64,000 bases of DNA from Pseudomonas frederiksbergensis (lineage in GTDB: Bacteria; Pseudomonadota; Gammaproteobacteria; Pseudomonadales; Pseudomonadaceae), in contig NZ_MOBM01000006.1 in assembly GCF_003732275.1 (NCBI RefSeq), forward strand, positions 1-64,000, written 5' to 3'. The translations under genes were made by a program, and so were the position numbers. This document shows positions 52,619 to 61,902 of this stretch, piece by piece. The notes beneath the pieces were generated by a model. It had not been told where the DNA came from and ran no database searches. It worked only from the letters and a program-made list of their open reading frames with translations. How positions within the stretch are numbered: position 1 is the first letter of the stretch; every line of letters starts with the position of its first letter.

Positions 52619-53398
52619 ATGAAATGTCTTGTTCTTATTGCGTCGCTGCTTCTATTAGCCGGTTGTGCCAGCGGCCCCCGAATTGATACCAGCCACCCTT
52701 CAGCCAATCACGACAGTCGTATTCAGTTCGTGGTGATGCATTACACCTCCGCATCCCTGGAGACCTCGCTGCAATTGCTGACCCATGGCGAGGTCAGCAG
52801 CCACTACCTGATCAGCGACGACAAGCGCGCCACTATTTATAAGCTGATGGATGAAAATTTCCGGGCCTGGCACGCAGGCGAAAGCGAATGGCAAGGCCGG
52901 ACCTGGCTGAACTCCAGTTCCATTGGTATCGAAATCGTTAATCAGGGTTTTGAGGACACCCCGAACGGGCGTCTTTGGTATCCCTACAGCGAAGCCCAGA
53001 TTCAGTCGATGATCTTCCTGCTCAAAGACATCAGTAAGCGCCAAGGGATCAGCCCCCGCCATATCATTGGTCATAGCGACATCGCACCGATGCGCAAACT
53101 CGACCCCGGTCCGCTGTTTCCCTGGAAGCGCCTGGCTGCCGAAGGCCTGGGGATCTGGCCGAACGAGCAGGCCGTGGCGCGGCAGCAAGCGCAGTTCGCC
53201 GTGCAACTGCCAAGCATCAGTTGGTTTCAGGGACAGCTTGCCCGCTTGGGCTATGCCACGCCGCAAACCGGCGAACTGGATGTAGAGACACGCAATGTGC
53301 TGGCGGCCTTTCAGCTGCATTTTCGCCCTTCCCGTTTTGACGGTACACCGGACGCACAAACAGCAGCGATTCTTCAGGTGTTGAATCAGACAAAATAA
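52619..53398 (+). CDS. ampDh2: N-acetylmuramyl-L-alanine amidase, outer-membrane lipoprotein
   Basis: A 259-residue zinc amidase that cleaves the bond between N-acetylmuramic acid and L-alanine in peptidoglycan. MKCLVLIASLLLLAGC is a lipoprotein signal with Cys16. The amidase_2 domain (about residues 30-175) has zinc ligands H41, H152 and D162 (MHYTSA; GHSDIAPMRKLDPGP). A peptidoglycan-binding domain fills residues 190-255. Position two genes from kinB is as for P. aeruginosa AmpDh2. In that species, AmpDh enzymes influence AmpC beta-lactamase induction. The frame upstream to 52550 is rejected by the lipobox. Confidence 0.92.
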   Translation: MKCLVLIASLLLLAGCASGPRIDTSHPSANHDSRIQFVVMHYTSASLETSLQLLTHGEVSSHYLISDDKRATIYKLMDENFRAWHAGESEWQGRTWLNSSSIGIEIVNQGFEDTPNGRLWYPYSEAQIQSMIFLLKDISKRQGISPRHIIGHSDIAPMRKLDPGPLFPWKRLAAEGLGIWPNEQAVARQQAQFAVQLPSISWFQGQLARLGYATPQTGELDVETRNVLAAFQLHFRPSRFDGTPDAQTAAILQVLNQTK

Positions 53399-53471
53399 TG
53401 ACGCCCGCCCGACGGTAAGCGCTTTTTCCAAATCAGCAGCTATAACTCATTGGTAATTCTTCGGATATTCC

Positions 53472-55088
53472 ATGATGCCTGCTGCTCGAGAGAGACTGCA
53501 TAGCTGGTTCTATCGCCCTTGGTTTTTGGCGATGCTGGCTACTGCCTTGAGCGCAACGCTGCTAACGGTCGGCAGTTTGTTCGTGGCGATGAATCAAGTC
53601 GAGCACAACGAAAGCCAGGAAATGAATGCCCAGGGAGAACGCTTCCTGGTCCGCCTGGAGCAGCTGTTCGGGCAGTTGCGCGAAAGCCTCGATGACCTGG
53701 AAGCCCAACCGCTGCGAGGTTGCGATGACGAAATGATCGCCACCCTGCAGCAGGTCAGCTTCAATTACCGCTTCGTTTATGAAGCCGCTTATATGGACAC
53801 TTCGCGGACCTGCTCCAACCGCCCCCGCCAGGAGGGGCTGTCGCTGATCCGACCGCCGGACATCACGGGCCCCACCTACAGCTATTGGCTGAACACCACC
53901 ACCGAACCCGATGAGAACCGCGCCGCATTGATGCTTGGGCGTGGCAACTTCCGGGTGGCGACGTCGCGCGGGCATTTGACCGACATGGTCGATCTGTCTC
54001 CGGGGAGCAGCCTGTTGGTGGTGCTCGATCACGGTACCCGGGCGATTCCGGTACTCGGTGTCGCGCAGCCCTGGCCCCCCGCGGAACCCTGGCCCCCGAA
54101 AAGCCCCGATGCGTTACAAATCACCCATACCCGCCTGATTTACCGAATGCCTACTAACGCCCCTGAATACCAACTGGTACTGATCACACCGCGCACCGGG
54201 ATGCATGTGCCGGCGGTATGGTGGTGGCTACTGCCAGCCAGCCTGGCGCTGAGTGCCTGTGTCGGCATTCTGGTGTTTTTGCTGGTACGCCAGCGTCAGT
54301 CGCTGGATGCCGAACTGCAAGGCGCCATACGGCGAGGCGAGCTACAGGTGTTGTATCAACCGATCTTCGACCTCGACAGTCGCAACTGCGTCGGCGCCGA
54401 AGCCCTACTGCGCTGGCGAAGGCCGGACGGCACGTTGACCAGTCCTGACCTGTTCATTCCAATGGCGGAGAATACCGGCCAGATCCGCCAGATGACCGAC
54501 TTCGTATTGCAGCGCCTGCTGGAACAGCTCGGGCAACTGTTGCGGTCCAATCCGCAGCTGTACATTTCGGTCAACCTGGCGGCCTGCGATGTCATGGTGC
54601 CGCGTATCGGTCAGGTGATAGCGCGTCTGCTGAGTATGCACCGGGTCGCGGCCAGGCAGATTGCCTTCGAGGTGACCGAGCGCGGATTGGTGGATGTGGT
54701 GGTGGCCAGAGAAAACCTGCAAGCCCTGCGGGATGTCGGGCATCAGGTGCTGATCGACGACTTTGGCACCGGCTATTGCAGCCTCGCCTACCTGCAAACC
54801 CTACCGGTGGACTGCCTGAAAATCGACAAGGCGTTTATCGACGCACTGGGCCATGATGCCGCCAGCAGCGGCGTAGCACCGCACATCATTCGCATGGCTC
54901 AGGCCCTACAACTCAAGGTGATTGCAGAAGGCATCGAACATGAAGCTCAAGCGGTGCTTCTCAGCAGCGAGGGAGTGAAGTTTGGTCAGGGCTGGCTGTT
55001 CGCCCATGCACTGAGCGCCGTGCAGTTCATCGAACTGATTACCCGTGGCCGCCGACTGACCACGCGACGTCTGGATGACGAAGCCTGA
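53472..55088 (+). CDS. CSS-domain EAL phosphodiesterase
   Basis: A 538-residue inner-membrane protein predicted to degrade cyclic-di-GMP. Membrane helices at about residues 16-40 and 237-262 enclose a periplasmic CSS-type sensing domain with cysteines C84 (RGCDDE) and C114 (TCSNRP). In this family, they form a DsbA-dependent disulfide that restrains the enzyme. The EAL domain is complete: GAEALLRWRRP (E310), SVNLAACD, FEVTERGL, DDFGTGYCSLAYL, KIDKAFID and VIAEGIE. The 'CSS' motif itself reads CSN. It converges on kinB with 12 bases between. Confidence 0.92.
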   Translation: MMPAARERLHSWFYRPWFLAMLATALSATLLTVGSLFVAMNQVEHNESQEMNAQGERFLVRLEQLFGQLRESLDDLEAQPLRGCDDEMIATLQQVSFNYRFVYEAAYMDTSRTCSNRPRQEGLSLIRPPDITGPTYSYWLNTTTEPDENRAALMLGRGNFRVATSRGHLTDMVDLSPGSSLLVVLDHGTRAIPVLGVAQPWPPAEPWPPKSPDALQITHTRLIYRMPTNAPEYQLVLITPRTGMHVPAVWWWLLPASLALSACVGILVFLLVRQRQSLDAELQGAIRRGELQVLYQPIFDLDSRNCVGAEALLRWRRPDGTLTSPDLFIPMAENTGQIRQMTDFVLQRLLEQLGQLLRSNPQLYISVNLAACDVMVPRIGQVIARLLSMHRVAARQIAFEVTERGLVDVVVARENLQALRDVGHQVLIDDFGTGYCSLAYLQTLPVDCLKIDKAFIDALGHDAASSGVAPHIIRMAQALQLKVIAEGIEHEAQAVLLSSEGVKFGQGWLFAHALSAVQFIELITRGRRLTTRRLDDEA

Positions 55089-55100
55089 GATGGCTCCGGC

Positions 55101-56891
55101 TTATATCGCCAGCGCCATGTAGAACTGGGTCCCCTGCCCCGGCCGCGAATAGACACCCATCCGCCCGCCATGCAGTTGCACGATTTCCTTGCACAGCGCC
55201 AGACCAAGCCCGGCACCGCCCTTTTTGCGGCCGACCTGGACAAAGGGCTCGAAAATCCGTCCCTGCTGGCCGTAGGCAATGCCTTCGCCGTTGTCCTCGA
55301 CACTGATAATCATCCGCTCTCCATGGCGCCGGGCCTGCAAACGGATCAGTCCATCGTGGGAAGTATGGCGCAAGGCGTTGTCGATCAAGTTGTCGAGCAC
55401 CCGTTCCAGTTGCGCCTGATCGGCTTGCAGCCGCGGCAACGGGCCCTGCACTTCCACCAGCAGCTCAATGCCCTTCTCCTGCGCCGAGCCGGCAAAACGT
55501 GTCTGGGCCTGATCCAGCAAGTCTTCGATGGAGCACGGTGCCAGCGTGAGTTTTTGCAGGCCGTTTTGATAGCGAGAGAAATTCAGCAGGTCGTTGATCA
55601 ACTGCATCAGGCGCTGCATTTCTTCGTTGACCGTGTCCAGAAGGTCGGCTTCGCGGGAGTCTGCGGAAAAATGCGTCCGCTCGCGGAACAGGCCGAATGC
55701 CATGTGCATCCCGGTAACCGGTGTGCGCAACTCATGGGAGGCGCGCAAGACGAACTCGCTGCGTACCCGTTCGAAGGCACGCTGTTCGGTGACGTCATGC
55801 AATACCATCACCGCGCCGAGAATATGACCCTGGGTATGGCTGACTGGCGTCAGGCTATACGTCAGCAATCGCGACTCACCATCGACCTCGATACTCAGAT
55901 CGTCCGGCGCTCGCTCCAGAGTGCCGCCGCGCAACACCAGTTGCAGTTGTTCATCCAGTTCGGGACGCTCGAGCGCCGTACCCAGCCCTTGACCGAGACG
56001 CTCGGTGTCCCAGCCTAACTGGCGCTGAGCCACTGGGTTGAGGTGCTCGAGATGACCTTGACGATCGATAATCAGCAAACCGTCGTCGATGCTGTCGAGC
56101 ACCGCTTGCAAACGTTGCTGACCGGCGAGCAGCTCGTCGATATTGGTCGCCTGGTGCTCACGCAGGGCCTCAGCCATGATTCCGAACCGCCGGGTCAACT
56201 GGTTCAGTTCCACCGCGGAAGAAATCGGCAGGGTCACTTCGAAATTGCCCTGGCCGATATTGTCAGCTGCCTGCACCAGAGCCTCAATCGGAGCCCCGAA
56301 CCGCCGGGCGATCGCATGGGCGGTAATGAATCCGATGAACAACACTGCCACCCCGACCAACCCAAGCAGACCGGCAATCAACAGTGCCCGCTCCCGGGAC
56401 TCGCGCTCGATCTCAGTGATGTTATCCAGTGCGCGCTTCTGTTCAGAGATCAAACCGTTACGCAACGCGTTGAATTTTTCCGTGAGATCCCCGTCATCAT
56501 TGACTACCTGTACCGGAGCGCGGGAAAGATCAAAGGCCTGCAGCAAGCTCTGATAATCAGCCTTGGCCCTTTTGAAACCATACTGGGCACTCTCGCCAGA
56601 CGGTTCGCGAGCAATGCCTTCGTCAAGCAATTCGAGGGAGTGTTGCCTGGAGGCCTCGAACGCCGCAGGGTCAGGGTTCTCGCCGAGCACGATGATCAGT
56701 TGATCACCCAGGGTCTGACGCAGCTTCAATCCCAGATCCAGCGTGACGAAGTTGTCACGGATGAGGGCTTCCTGGGTCCCTGCCATCTGCATCACGCTGA
56801 CCAGCCCGAGCAAGAGCCCAAGCAGCGCCACCGTAATCAGCGCGGAAATACTCAGAAACAGCCGGGTGCGCAACGTCATCGCCAGTTTCAT
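55101..56891 (-). CDS. kinB: Sensor histidine kinase KinB
   Basis: A 596-residue membrane sensor kinase. Helices at about residues 12-34 and 168-190 flank a periplasmic domain; HAMP, PAS (SIDDGLLIIDRQGHLEHLN), HisKA with phospho-acceptor H386 (ASHELRTP), and an ATPase domain (DNLIDNALRHTS, EDNGEGI, GAGLGLAL) follow. Length and the adjacent algB match P. aeruginosa KinB, which controls alginate, virulence and acute/chronic switching by acting mainly as an AlgB phosphatase. It lies ten bases after algB, as an operon. Confidence 0.95.
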   Translation of the reverse strand: MKLAMTLRTRLFLSISALITVALLGLLLGLVSVMQMAGTQEALIRDNFVTLDLGLKLRQTLGDQLIIVLGENPDPAAFEASRQHSLELLDEGIAREPSGESAQYGFKRAKADYQSLLQAFDLSRAPVQVVNDDGDLTEKFNALRNGLISEQKRALDNITEIERESRERALLIAGLLGLVGVAVLFIGFITAHAIARRFGAPIEALVQAADNIGQGNFEVTLPISSAVELNQLTRRFGIMAEALREHQATNIDELLAGQQRLQAVLDSIDDGLLIIDRQGHLEHLNPVAQRQLGWDTERLGQGLGTALERPELDEQLQLVLRGGTLERAPDDLSIEVDGESRLLTYSLTPVSHTQGHILGAVMVLHDVTEQRAFERVRSEFVLRASHELRTPVTGMHMAFGLFRERTHFSADSREADLLDTVNEEMQRLMQLINDLLNFSRYQNGLQKLTLAPCSIEDLLDQAQTRFAGSAQEKGIELLVEVQGPLPRLQADQAQLERVLDNLIDNALRHTSHDGLIRLQARRHGERMIISVEDNGEGIAYGQQGRIFEPFVQVGRKKGGAGLGLALCKEIVQLHGGRMGVYSRPGQGTQFYMALAI

Positions 56892-56901
56892 CGATTACGA
56901 C

Positions 56902-58248
56902 TCACAGGTTGTACTGCTTGCGTTTGCGGTACAGGGTCGAGGCATCGATGCCCAGGGTCTTGGCTGCCTGATCCAGCGTGTCGGCCGTGGCGAGGACCGC
57001 GCCGATGTGAGCTTTCTCCAACTCATCCAGGCTCAACGCAGCACCAATGCGCGGCGTGTGGTTGGCCGGGGCCTCGGCCATGCCCAAGTGGCTGAGTTCG
57101 ACCCGCTCCTGCGGACAAATAATGCTCGCGCGCTCCACCACGTTGCGCAGCTCGCGAATGTTGCCCGGCCAGCGGTAGCTGAGCAGCGCTTCGCGGGCCT
57201 CGTCGCTGAAACACCGGGCCGGACGCGAGTATTCCTTGACGAAGCGCGCCAGGAAACGGTCTGCCAGGTTCAGAATGTCTTCCCTGCGCTCACGAAGCGG
57301 CGGCAGGTGCAACGTGATGACGTTCAAGCGATAGAGCAAGTCTTCACGAAAACGGCCCTCGCGAACCATGTCTTCCAGGTTGAGGTTAGTGGCTGCGAGG
57401 ATTCGCACGTCGGCGCGACGGGTCACCGGGTCGCCCACGCGTTCGTATTCCTTATCCTGAATGAAACGTAGCAACTTTGGCTGCAAGGTCAGGGGAAAAT
57501 CGCCGATCTCGTCGAGAAACAACGTTCCGCCATCGGCCTGATTGACACGACCCAAGGTGCTTTCGCTGGCACCGGTGAATGCGCCCCGGCTGTGGCCGAA
57601 AAGCTCGCTGTCCATCAACTCGGCAGTCAGGGATGGGCAGTTGATGGTGACGCAGGATTTCTTCTGGCGTTTGCTCCAGCCGTGGATGGCCTGTGACAGT
57701 TCACCTTTACCGGTGCCGGATTCGCCGAGAATCAGGATATTGGCGTCAGTACTGGCGACCTGGCGTGCGGTTTCGAGCACCACTTTCATGGCCGGACTGT
57801 GGGAGTCCAGTCCCTCTTTGGGTTTGCGCACTTCACCTTCGAGGGCTTCCAGGCGCGCCGAGAGTTGGCGTACTTCCAGCTGTTTGGCAGTGGCCAGACG
57901 CAATTGGTCGGGGCTGCAAGGTTTGACCAGGTAGTCGGCGGCACCGGCTTGAATCGCATCCACGGCAGTGTCCACGGCCGAGTGAGCGGTCACGATCACC
58001 ACCCGCATCCACGGCGCCTGGATGCGCATCTGGGCCAGCACATCGAGCCCATTGTCTTCACCCAGGCGCAAATCGAGGAAGCACAGATCGAAAACCTGGC
58101 GCTGCAACAAGGCTTCGGCCTGAGCAGCGCTGGTCGCGGTAGCCACGCTGTAGCCTTCATCTTCGAGGCAATAGCGAAAGGTTCGAAGGATGGCGGATTC
58201 ATCATCCACCAGCAGAATGCGGCCTTGATGCTCAGTGGCTGATTCCAT
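56902..58248 (-). CDS. algB: NtrC-family response regulator AlgB
   Basis: A 448-residue response regulator: receiver domain with phospho-acceptor D59 (CFLDLRLG), AAA+ domain with Walker A GESGTGKGE, GAFTGA loop for sigma-54 contact and Walker B GGTLFLDEIGDF, and a Fis-type helix-turn-helix at the end (TLGIDASTLYRKRKQY). In P. aeruginosa, AlgB activates alginate genes and quorum-sensing repression pathways with KinB. AAAGGAG before 58248 sets the start. The next operon on the other side has a sigma-54-like promoter. Confidence 0.95.
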   Translation of the reverse strand: MESATEHQGRILLVDDESAILRTFRYCLEDEGYSVATATSAAQAEALLQRQVFDLCFLDLRLGEDNGLDVLAQMRIQAPWMRVVIVTAHSAVDTAVDAIQAGAADYLVKPCSPDQLRLATAKQLEVRQLSARLEALEGEVRKPKEGLDSHSPAMKVVLETARQVASTDANILILGESGTGKGELSQAIHGWSKRQKKSCVTINCPSLTAELMDSELFGHSRGAFTGASESTLGRVNQADGGTLFLDEIGDFPLTLQPKLLRFIQDKEYERVGDPVTRRADVRILAATNLNLEDMVREGRFREDLLYRLNVITLHLPPLRERREDILNLADRFLARFVKEYSRPARCFSDEAREALLSYRWPGNIRELRNVVERASIICPQERVELSHLGMAEAPANHTPRIGAALSLDELEKAHIGAVLATADTLDQAAKTLGIDASTLYRKRKQYNL

Positions 58249-58683
58249 GTTCCTGCGCTCCTTTAATTGTTGATTTTGGTTAGGCCCGGAAAAATCGGGC
58301 AAGTTGCATGATTGATTGTGGCCGATTTCCGCCAAATCAGCGGAGCTATCTACTTGGTAACAAGATAACCAACTGATTTATCTGGTTTTTTATTAATAAA
58401 CCGTTCTTCCGCGCTTGCCTGCGTCCCTTTCTGACATCTGCGCCCTTCCCTCAATTCCAAAAATATTGAAAGTTTCGGCGGGTTCATCGTGCATTACGCA
58501 CGGCCTTGAATGGGCCATCGTGCAGGATGCGTCCAAACCGATTTCCACAAATCACTTAACACATTGATTTAAATAGAATTAATTCTGACAAAAAAGGTGG
58601 CATGCAGGCTGCAGGAGTCTGGTAACCAGGGCATTTAATGAACCAGCGCCCGCCAAACTACCCAGTGTGGGAGGAACTTCAGG
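58249..58683. other. Divergent control region between algB and the small envelope operon
   Basis: These 435 bases are AT-rich from about 58370 to 58590 compared with the flanking genes. TTGGT-N9-ACCAA (58354-58372) and the sigma-54-like promoter at 58598 are the only elements that I can point to. No gene is visible. Confidence 0.5.
58598..58613 (+). promoter_or_regulatory. Sigma-54-type promoter
   Basis: TGGCATG-N4-CTGCA: GG and GC dinucleotides 10 bases apart, against consensus TGGCACG-N4-TTGCA. RNA would start near 58624, 60 bases before the first gene of the operon. Confidence 0.6.
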
Positions 58684-58968
58684 ATGAATCGCCAAGGTGC
58701 CGCCCAATTGCGTATCTCGCCATTGCTTGTCCAGCAAGGCTTGTTTGCCCTGCTGGCGCTATTGATCACCTTGATTGGCGGCCAACAGTACTTGCGTTGG
58801 GAACAGAGTCAGCAGCCAGAGACGCCGCACCTGTCGATTCCACACACTCCCCAAACCCACTTCAGCGCCGTCAGCAGCAGCCTGACTGACAGCGACTCGA
58901 TGCGAATGATGGATGTCGACCAGGCCCAGCCTGTGGATGAGACGCCTCAGGAACGTTGGGTGTTTTAA
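58684..58968 (+). CDS. Hypothetical single-span membrane protein (PA5482-like)
   Basis: A 94-residue protein with one membrane helix (about residues 14-36, LVQQGLFALLALLITLIGG) and a polar, serine/proline-rich tail ending in ERWVF. No known domain. AGGAACTTCAGG precedes the ATG. It is the first of three short genes (this one, the DUF1328 gene, ivy) apparently in one transcript behind a sigma-54-type promoter. A homologue lies beside algB in P. aeruginosa as I recall. Function unknown. Confidence 0.75.
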   Translation: MNRQGAAQLRISPLLVQQGLFALLALLITLIGGQQYLRWEQSQQPETPHLSIPHTPQTHFSAVSSSLTDSDSMRMMDVDQAQPVDETPQERWVF

Positions 58969-59026
58969 GCAAACCAACTTGGCGCGCTCGACGCGCCGGG
59001 AAAAGCAGCACAAGCAACACCTTTAA

Positions 59027-59215
<189 letters not shown>

Positions 59216-59217
59216 CC

Positions 59218-59682
59218 ATGAGCATTTCGTTAAAGATAGTGGCAGCCGCCCTGCTTCTGGGCGGCTGTGCCATGGCAATGGCGGCCAATGATGGCCAGAT
59301 GCGGGCCAATGAATTGCTCACTGCAGACCCGCAGTACCGGGAAACCTGGCAAGGCGTTGTGAAGAAAGAGGAACGCCTGCCGGAATGGGTGATGAACCTG
59401 TCCGGCGATGCCGAGCAGATGAATGCTGTCGAAGAGGATGGCGACAAGTATGTGGTCGGGCCGCTCTGCGAAACTCGACAGACGTGTCTGAACAGACGCT
59501 TGATCGTGGCATTCAGCTTCGACAAAAAGGATGCCTACGCCATGCTCGTCGAAGTGCCAGCAGGCCTGCCGGCCGACAAGTCGCCCACACGACATGCCGA
59601 CTACCGCTTCCTGGGAAAACCGGACGAAGGCATGCAGAAGTTATTGATGGAACAACTGAAGAAAGATCCGAATTGGTACTGA
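59218..59682 (+). CDS. ivy: Inhibitor of vertebrate lysozyme (Ivy family)
   Basis: A 154-residue secreted inhibitor of C-type lysozymes. In the family, a loop closed by a disulfide plugs the lysozyme active site. Here the loop is GPLCETRQTC, comparable to the CKPHDC loop of E. coli Ivy, followed by RLIVAFSFDKKDAYAMLVEVP and KPDEGMQKLL. The N-terminus is a signal peptide. It contains LGGC (Cys17), a possible lipobox, but also AMAMA-AN for ordinary cleavage, so free or lipid-anchored forms are both possible. It is translated right after the DUF1328 gene. Confidence 0.88.
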   Translation: MSISLKIVAAALLLGGCAMAMAANDGQMRANELLTADPQYRETWQGVVKKEERLPEWVMNLSGDAEQMNAVEEDGDKYVVGPLCETRQTCLNRRLIVAFSFDKKDAYAMLVEVPAGLPADKSPTRHADYRFLGKPDEGMQKLLMEQLKKDPNWY

Positions 59683-60366
59683 GTTTCGAAACACGAAAGA
59701 GGCCACAGCGTTTCTTTCCATTGCGCTACCCGAGGACGGTAGACGCATGACCAAGGGGTCGGGACGTTCTGACTGTTTCAGGGTCGGAGTGACCTACGGG
59801 TACAGGGAGTACCTGCTCACGGGCCGGGTCAGGTAAAGCTGCGACGCAAGTTCGCCGGGGCCAAGCGGCTTGACGGACTTGCGGAGAGCTTCAACGTGCA
59901 AAACGTTGATCTAGAGCATTCAGCTCATCTGTTCTTGCTGCATATTCCCCGCAAAACCGTTTCGCGGTGTTTCTTCGTGACCGTATATCGAGAAAGCTCC
60001 GACTTTCCCTGAAAGAGAATTCGCAGCCCAACGTAGGCTTTTTCCTAAATTTGCGTCTGTTTAAAAAACATCGACCTGCGCTGAAATGGCCGGCTCACGG
60101 CACTTATGCCCGCCGAAATGTCACCTTCGAACCGCTTGGGACGCAGGCTTCCGTTAGAAAATCTCATGCCGATTCGGCATAGGGTAGGCGTTTACGGCAT
60201 TAGACGGCGCTTCCCGGCATCGGAATAGTTGCGCCTTTTTCGCTGCCTGAGAGCTGTAAATGCTCGCTCGCGGGGACCTTATACGGGGGCCGATGCAAGA
60301 CTTGTTCGCCACTGGGCGTTTCAGTTCATGCATCGGCCTGAGTCAAACGCAAGTAAGGGTAAAGAT
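59683..60366. other. Unexplained 684-base intergenic region between ivy and gltP
   Basis: The first 200 bases are GC-rich, with a 29-codon ORF (59747-59836, GAGGA ten bases before its ATG) and two tight hairpins. A stop-free but ATG-less frame runs from 59773 to 60012. The stretch 59890-60060 is AT-rich. From 60098 onward, repeated CGGCAT elements precede a normal-looking leader for gltP. No recognised RNA family or protein. Confidence 0.45.
60166..60220. repeat. CGGCAT direct repeats at 20-bp spacing, with an inverted copy
   Basis: CGGCAT at 60175, 60195 and 60215, exactly 20 bases apart, and ATGCCG at 60166 forming a 6-bp palindrome with the first. Looks like a multi-site operator about 150-200 bases upstream of gltP. 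Confidence 0.55.
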
Positions 60367-61698
60367 ATGAAGAAGGCAAAGCTTAGCCTCGCCTGGCAGA
60401 TCCTCATCGGTCTGGTTCTGGGGATAGCAATTGGTGCAGTGCTCAACCATTTCAGTGCCGAAAAAGCCTGGTGGATTACCAATATCCTGCAACCGGCAGG
60501 CGATATCTTTATCCGTCTGATCAAGATGATCGTGATCCCGATCGTGATTTCCTCGCTGGTCGTCGGCATCGCTGGCGTAGGGGATGCGAAAAAACTCGGG
60601 CGTATCGGTCTGAAGACCATTCTTTACTTCGAGATCGTCACCACAATCGCCATTCTGGTCGGTCTGGTGCTGGCCAACGTGGTCCATCCGGGCACCGGCA
60701 TCGACATGAGCACCCTGGGTACGGTGGATATCTCCAAGTACCAGGCCACTGCCGCCGAGGTTCAGCATGAACACGCGTTCGTCCAGACCATCCTCAACCT
60801 GATCCCGTCGAACATCTTTGCGGCCATGGCGCGCGGCGAGATGCTGCCGATCATCTTCTTCTCCGTGTTGTTCGGTCTCGGTCTGTCGAGCCTGCAATCG
60901 GACCTGCGCGAACCGCTGGTGAAGATGTTCCAGGGCGTATCGGAAAGCATGTTCAAGGTCACCCACATGATCATGAACTACGCCCCGATCGGCGTGTTCG
61001 CATTGATCGCCGTGACCGTGGCCAACTTTGGCTTCGCCTCCCTGCTGCCGCTGGCCAAACTGGTTGTTCTGGTTTACTTCGCTGTCGCCTTCTTCGCCTT
61101 CGTAGTGCTGGGCCTGATCGCTCGCCTGTTCGGCTTCTCGGTGATCAAGCTGATGCGCATCTTCAAGGATGAGCTGGTACTGGCCTACTCCACCGCCAGT
61201 TCCGAAACCGTGCTGCCGCGCGTGATCGAGAAGATGGAAGCCTACGGCGCGCCGAAAGCCATTTGCAGTTTCGTGGTGCCGACCGGCTACTCGTTCAACC
61301 TCGACGGTTCGACCCTGTACCAGAGCATCGCGGCGATCTTCATTGCCCAGCTCTACGGCATCGACCTGTCGATCAGCCAGCAATTGCTGTTGGTACTGAC
61401 ACTGATGGTCACCTCCAAAGGCATCGCCGGCGTACCGGGTGTGTCCTTCGTGGTACTGCTGGCTACTTTGGGTAGCGTCGGCATTCCGCTGGAAGGTTTG
61501 GCGTTCATCGCCGGTGTCGACCGCATCATGGACATGGCCCGTACCGCACTGAACGTAATCGGCAACGCCTTGGCCGTGCTGGTCATCTCGCGTTGGGAAG
61601 GTATGTACGACGACGCCAAGGGCCAGCGCTACTGGAACTCCCTGCCGCACTGGCGCAGCAAGGAAAAGCTGCCGGTTGGCGAAATCTCCAGCAACTGA
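60367..61698 (+). CDS. gltP: Proton/glutamate-aspartate symporter
   Basis: A 443-residue inner-membrane dicarboxylate/amino acid:cation symporter (DAACS family). Hallmarks: the serine-rich loop TASSETVLPRVIEKME, the helix-7 motif GYSFNLDGSTLY and the second hairpin VTSKGIAGVPGVSFVVLLATL. Length fits GltP; a C4-dicarboxylate transporter DctA is the alternative, as the two share these motifs. The ATG at 60367 starts the typical basic KKAKLSLAWQILIGLVLG; the frame back to 60229 is not similar. A hairpin terminator follows after a REPIN. Confidence 0.9.
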   Translation: MKKAKLSLAWQILIGLVLGIAIGAVLNHFSAEKAWWITNILQPAGDIFIRLIKMIVIPIVISSLVVGIAGVGDAKKLGRIGLKTILYFEIVTTIAILVGLVLANVVHPGTGIDMSTLGTVDISKYQATAAEVQHEHAFVQTILNLIPSNIFAAMARGEMLPIIFFSVLFGLGLSSLQSDLREPLVKMFQGVSESMFKVTHMIMNYAPIGVFALIAVTVANFGFASLLPLAKLVVLVYFAVAFFAFVVLGLIARLFGFSVIKLMRIFKDELVLAYSTASSETVLPRVIEKMEAYGAPKAICSFVVPTGYSFNLDGSTLYQSIAAIFIAQLYGIDLSISQQLLLVLTLMVTSKGIAGVPGVSFVVLLATLGSVGIPLEGLAFIAGVDRIMDMARTALNVIGNALAVLVISRWEGMYDDAKGQRYWNSLPHWRSKEKLPVGEISSN

Positions 61699-61707
61699 CG
61701 CATAACC

Positions 61708-61799
61708 CTGCGGGAGCGGGCTTGCTCGCGAAAGCGGTGGATCCGTCAACAGAGATGTTGAATGTTCCGGCCCCTTCGCGAGCAAGCCCGCTCCCACAT
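61708..61799. repeat. REPIN, GCGGGAGCGGGCTTGCTCGCGAA class
   Basis: Inverted REP units flank about 45 bases, in the gltP 3' region before its terminator. Confidence 0.85.
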
Positions 61800-61823
61800 T
61801 GGTCTTTTGCTGGCAGTACCAAA

Positions 61824-61850
61824 CAAACCCCGGAGAAATCCGGGGTTTGT
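61824..61850 (+). terminator. Terminator of gltP
   Basis: CAAACCCCGGA / TCCGGGGTTTG perfect stem with a short AAA-type loop. Two-way use is possible. Confidence 0.75.
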
Positions 61851-61902
61851 CGTTTCTGACTACCCCGCTATTATTCGCCGCATCTTCCGGGGGATTTGAC
61901 TG

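Noticed and set aside
58540..58580. ANR/FNR box (TTGAT-N4-ATCAA) near the algB-side operon
   Set aside because: Only the left half-site TTGAT is present; the right half does not match.
59773..60012. A 79-codon stop-free frame after ivy as a gene
   Set aside because: No ATG or early GTG start, no ribosome site and no recognisable motif; kept only as part of an unexplained region.
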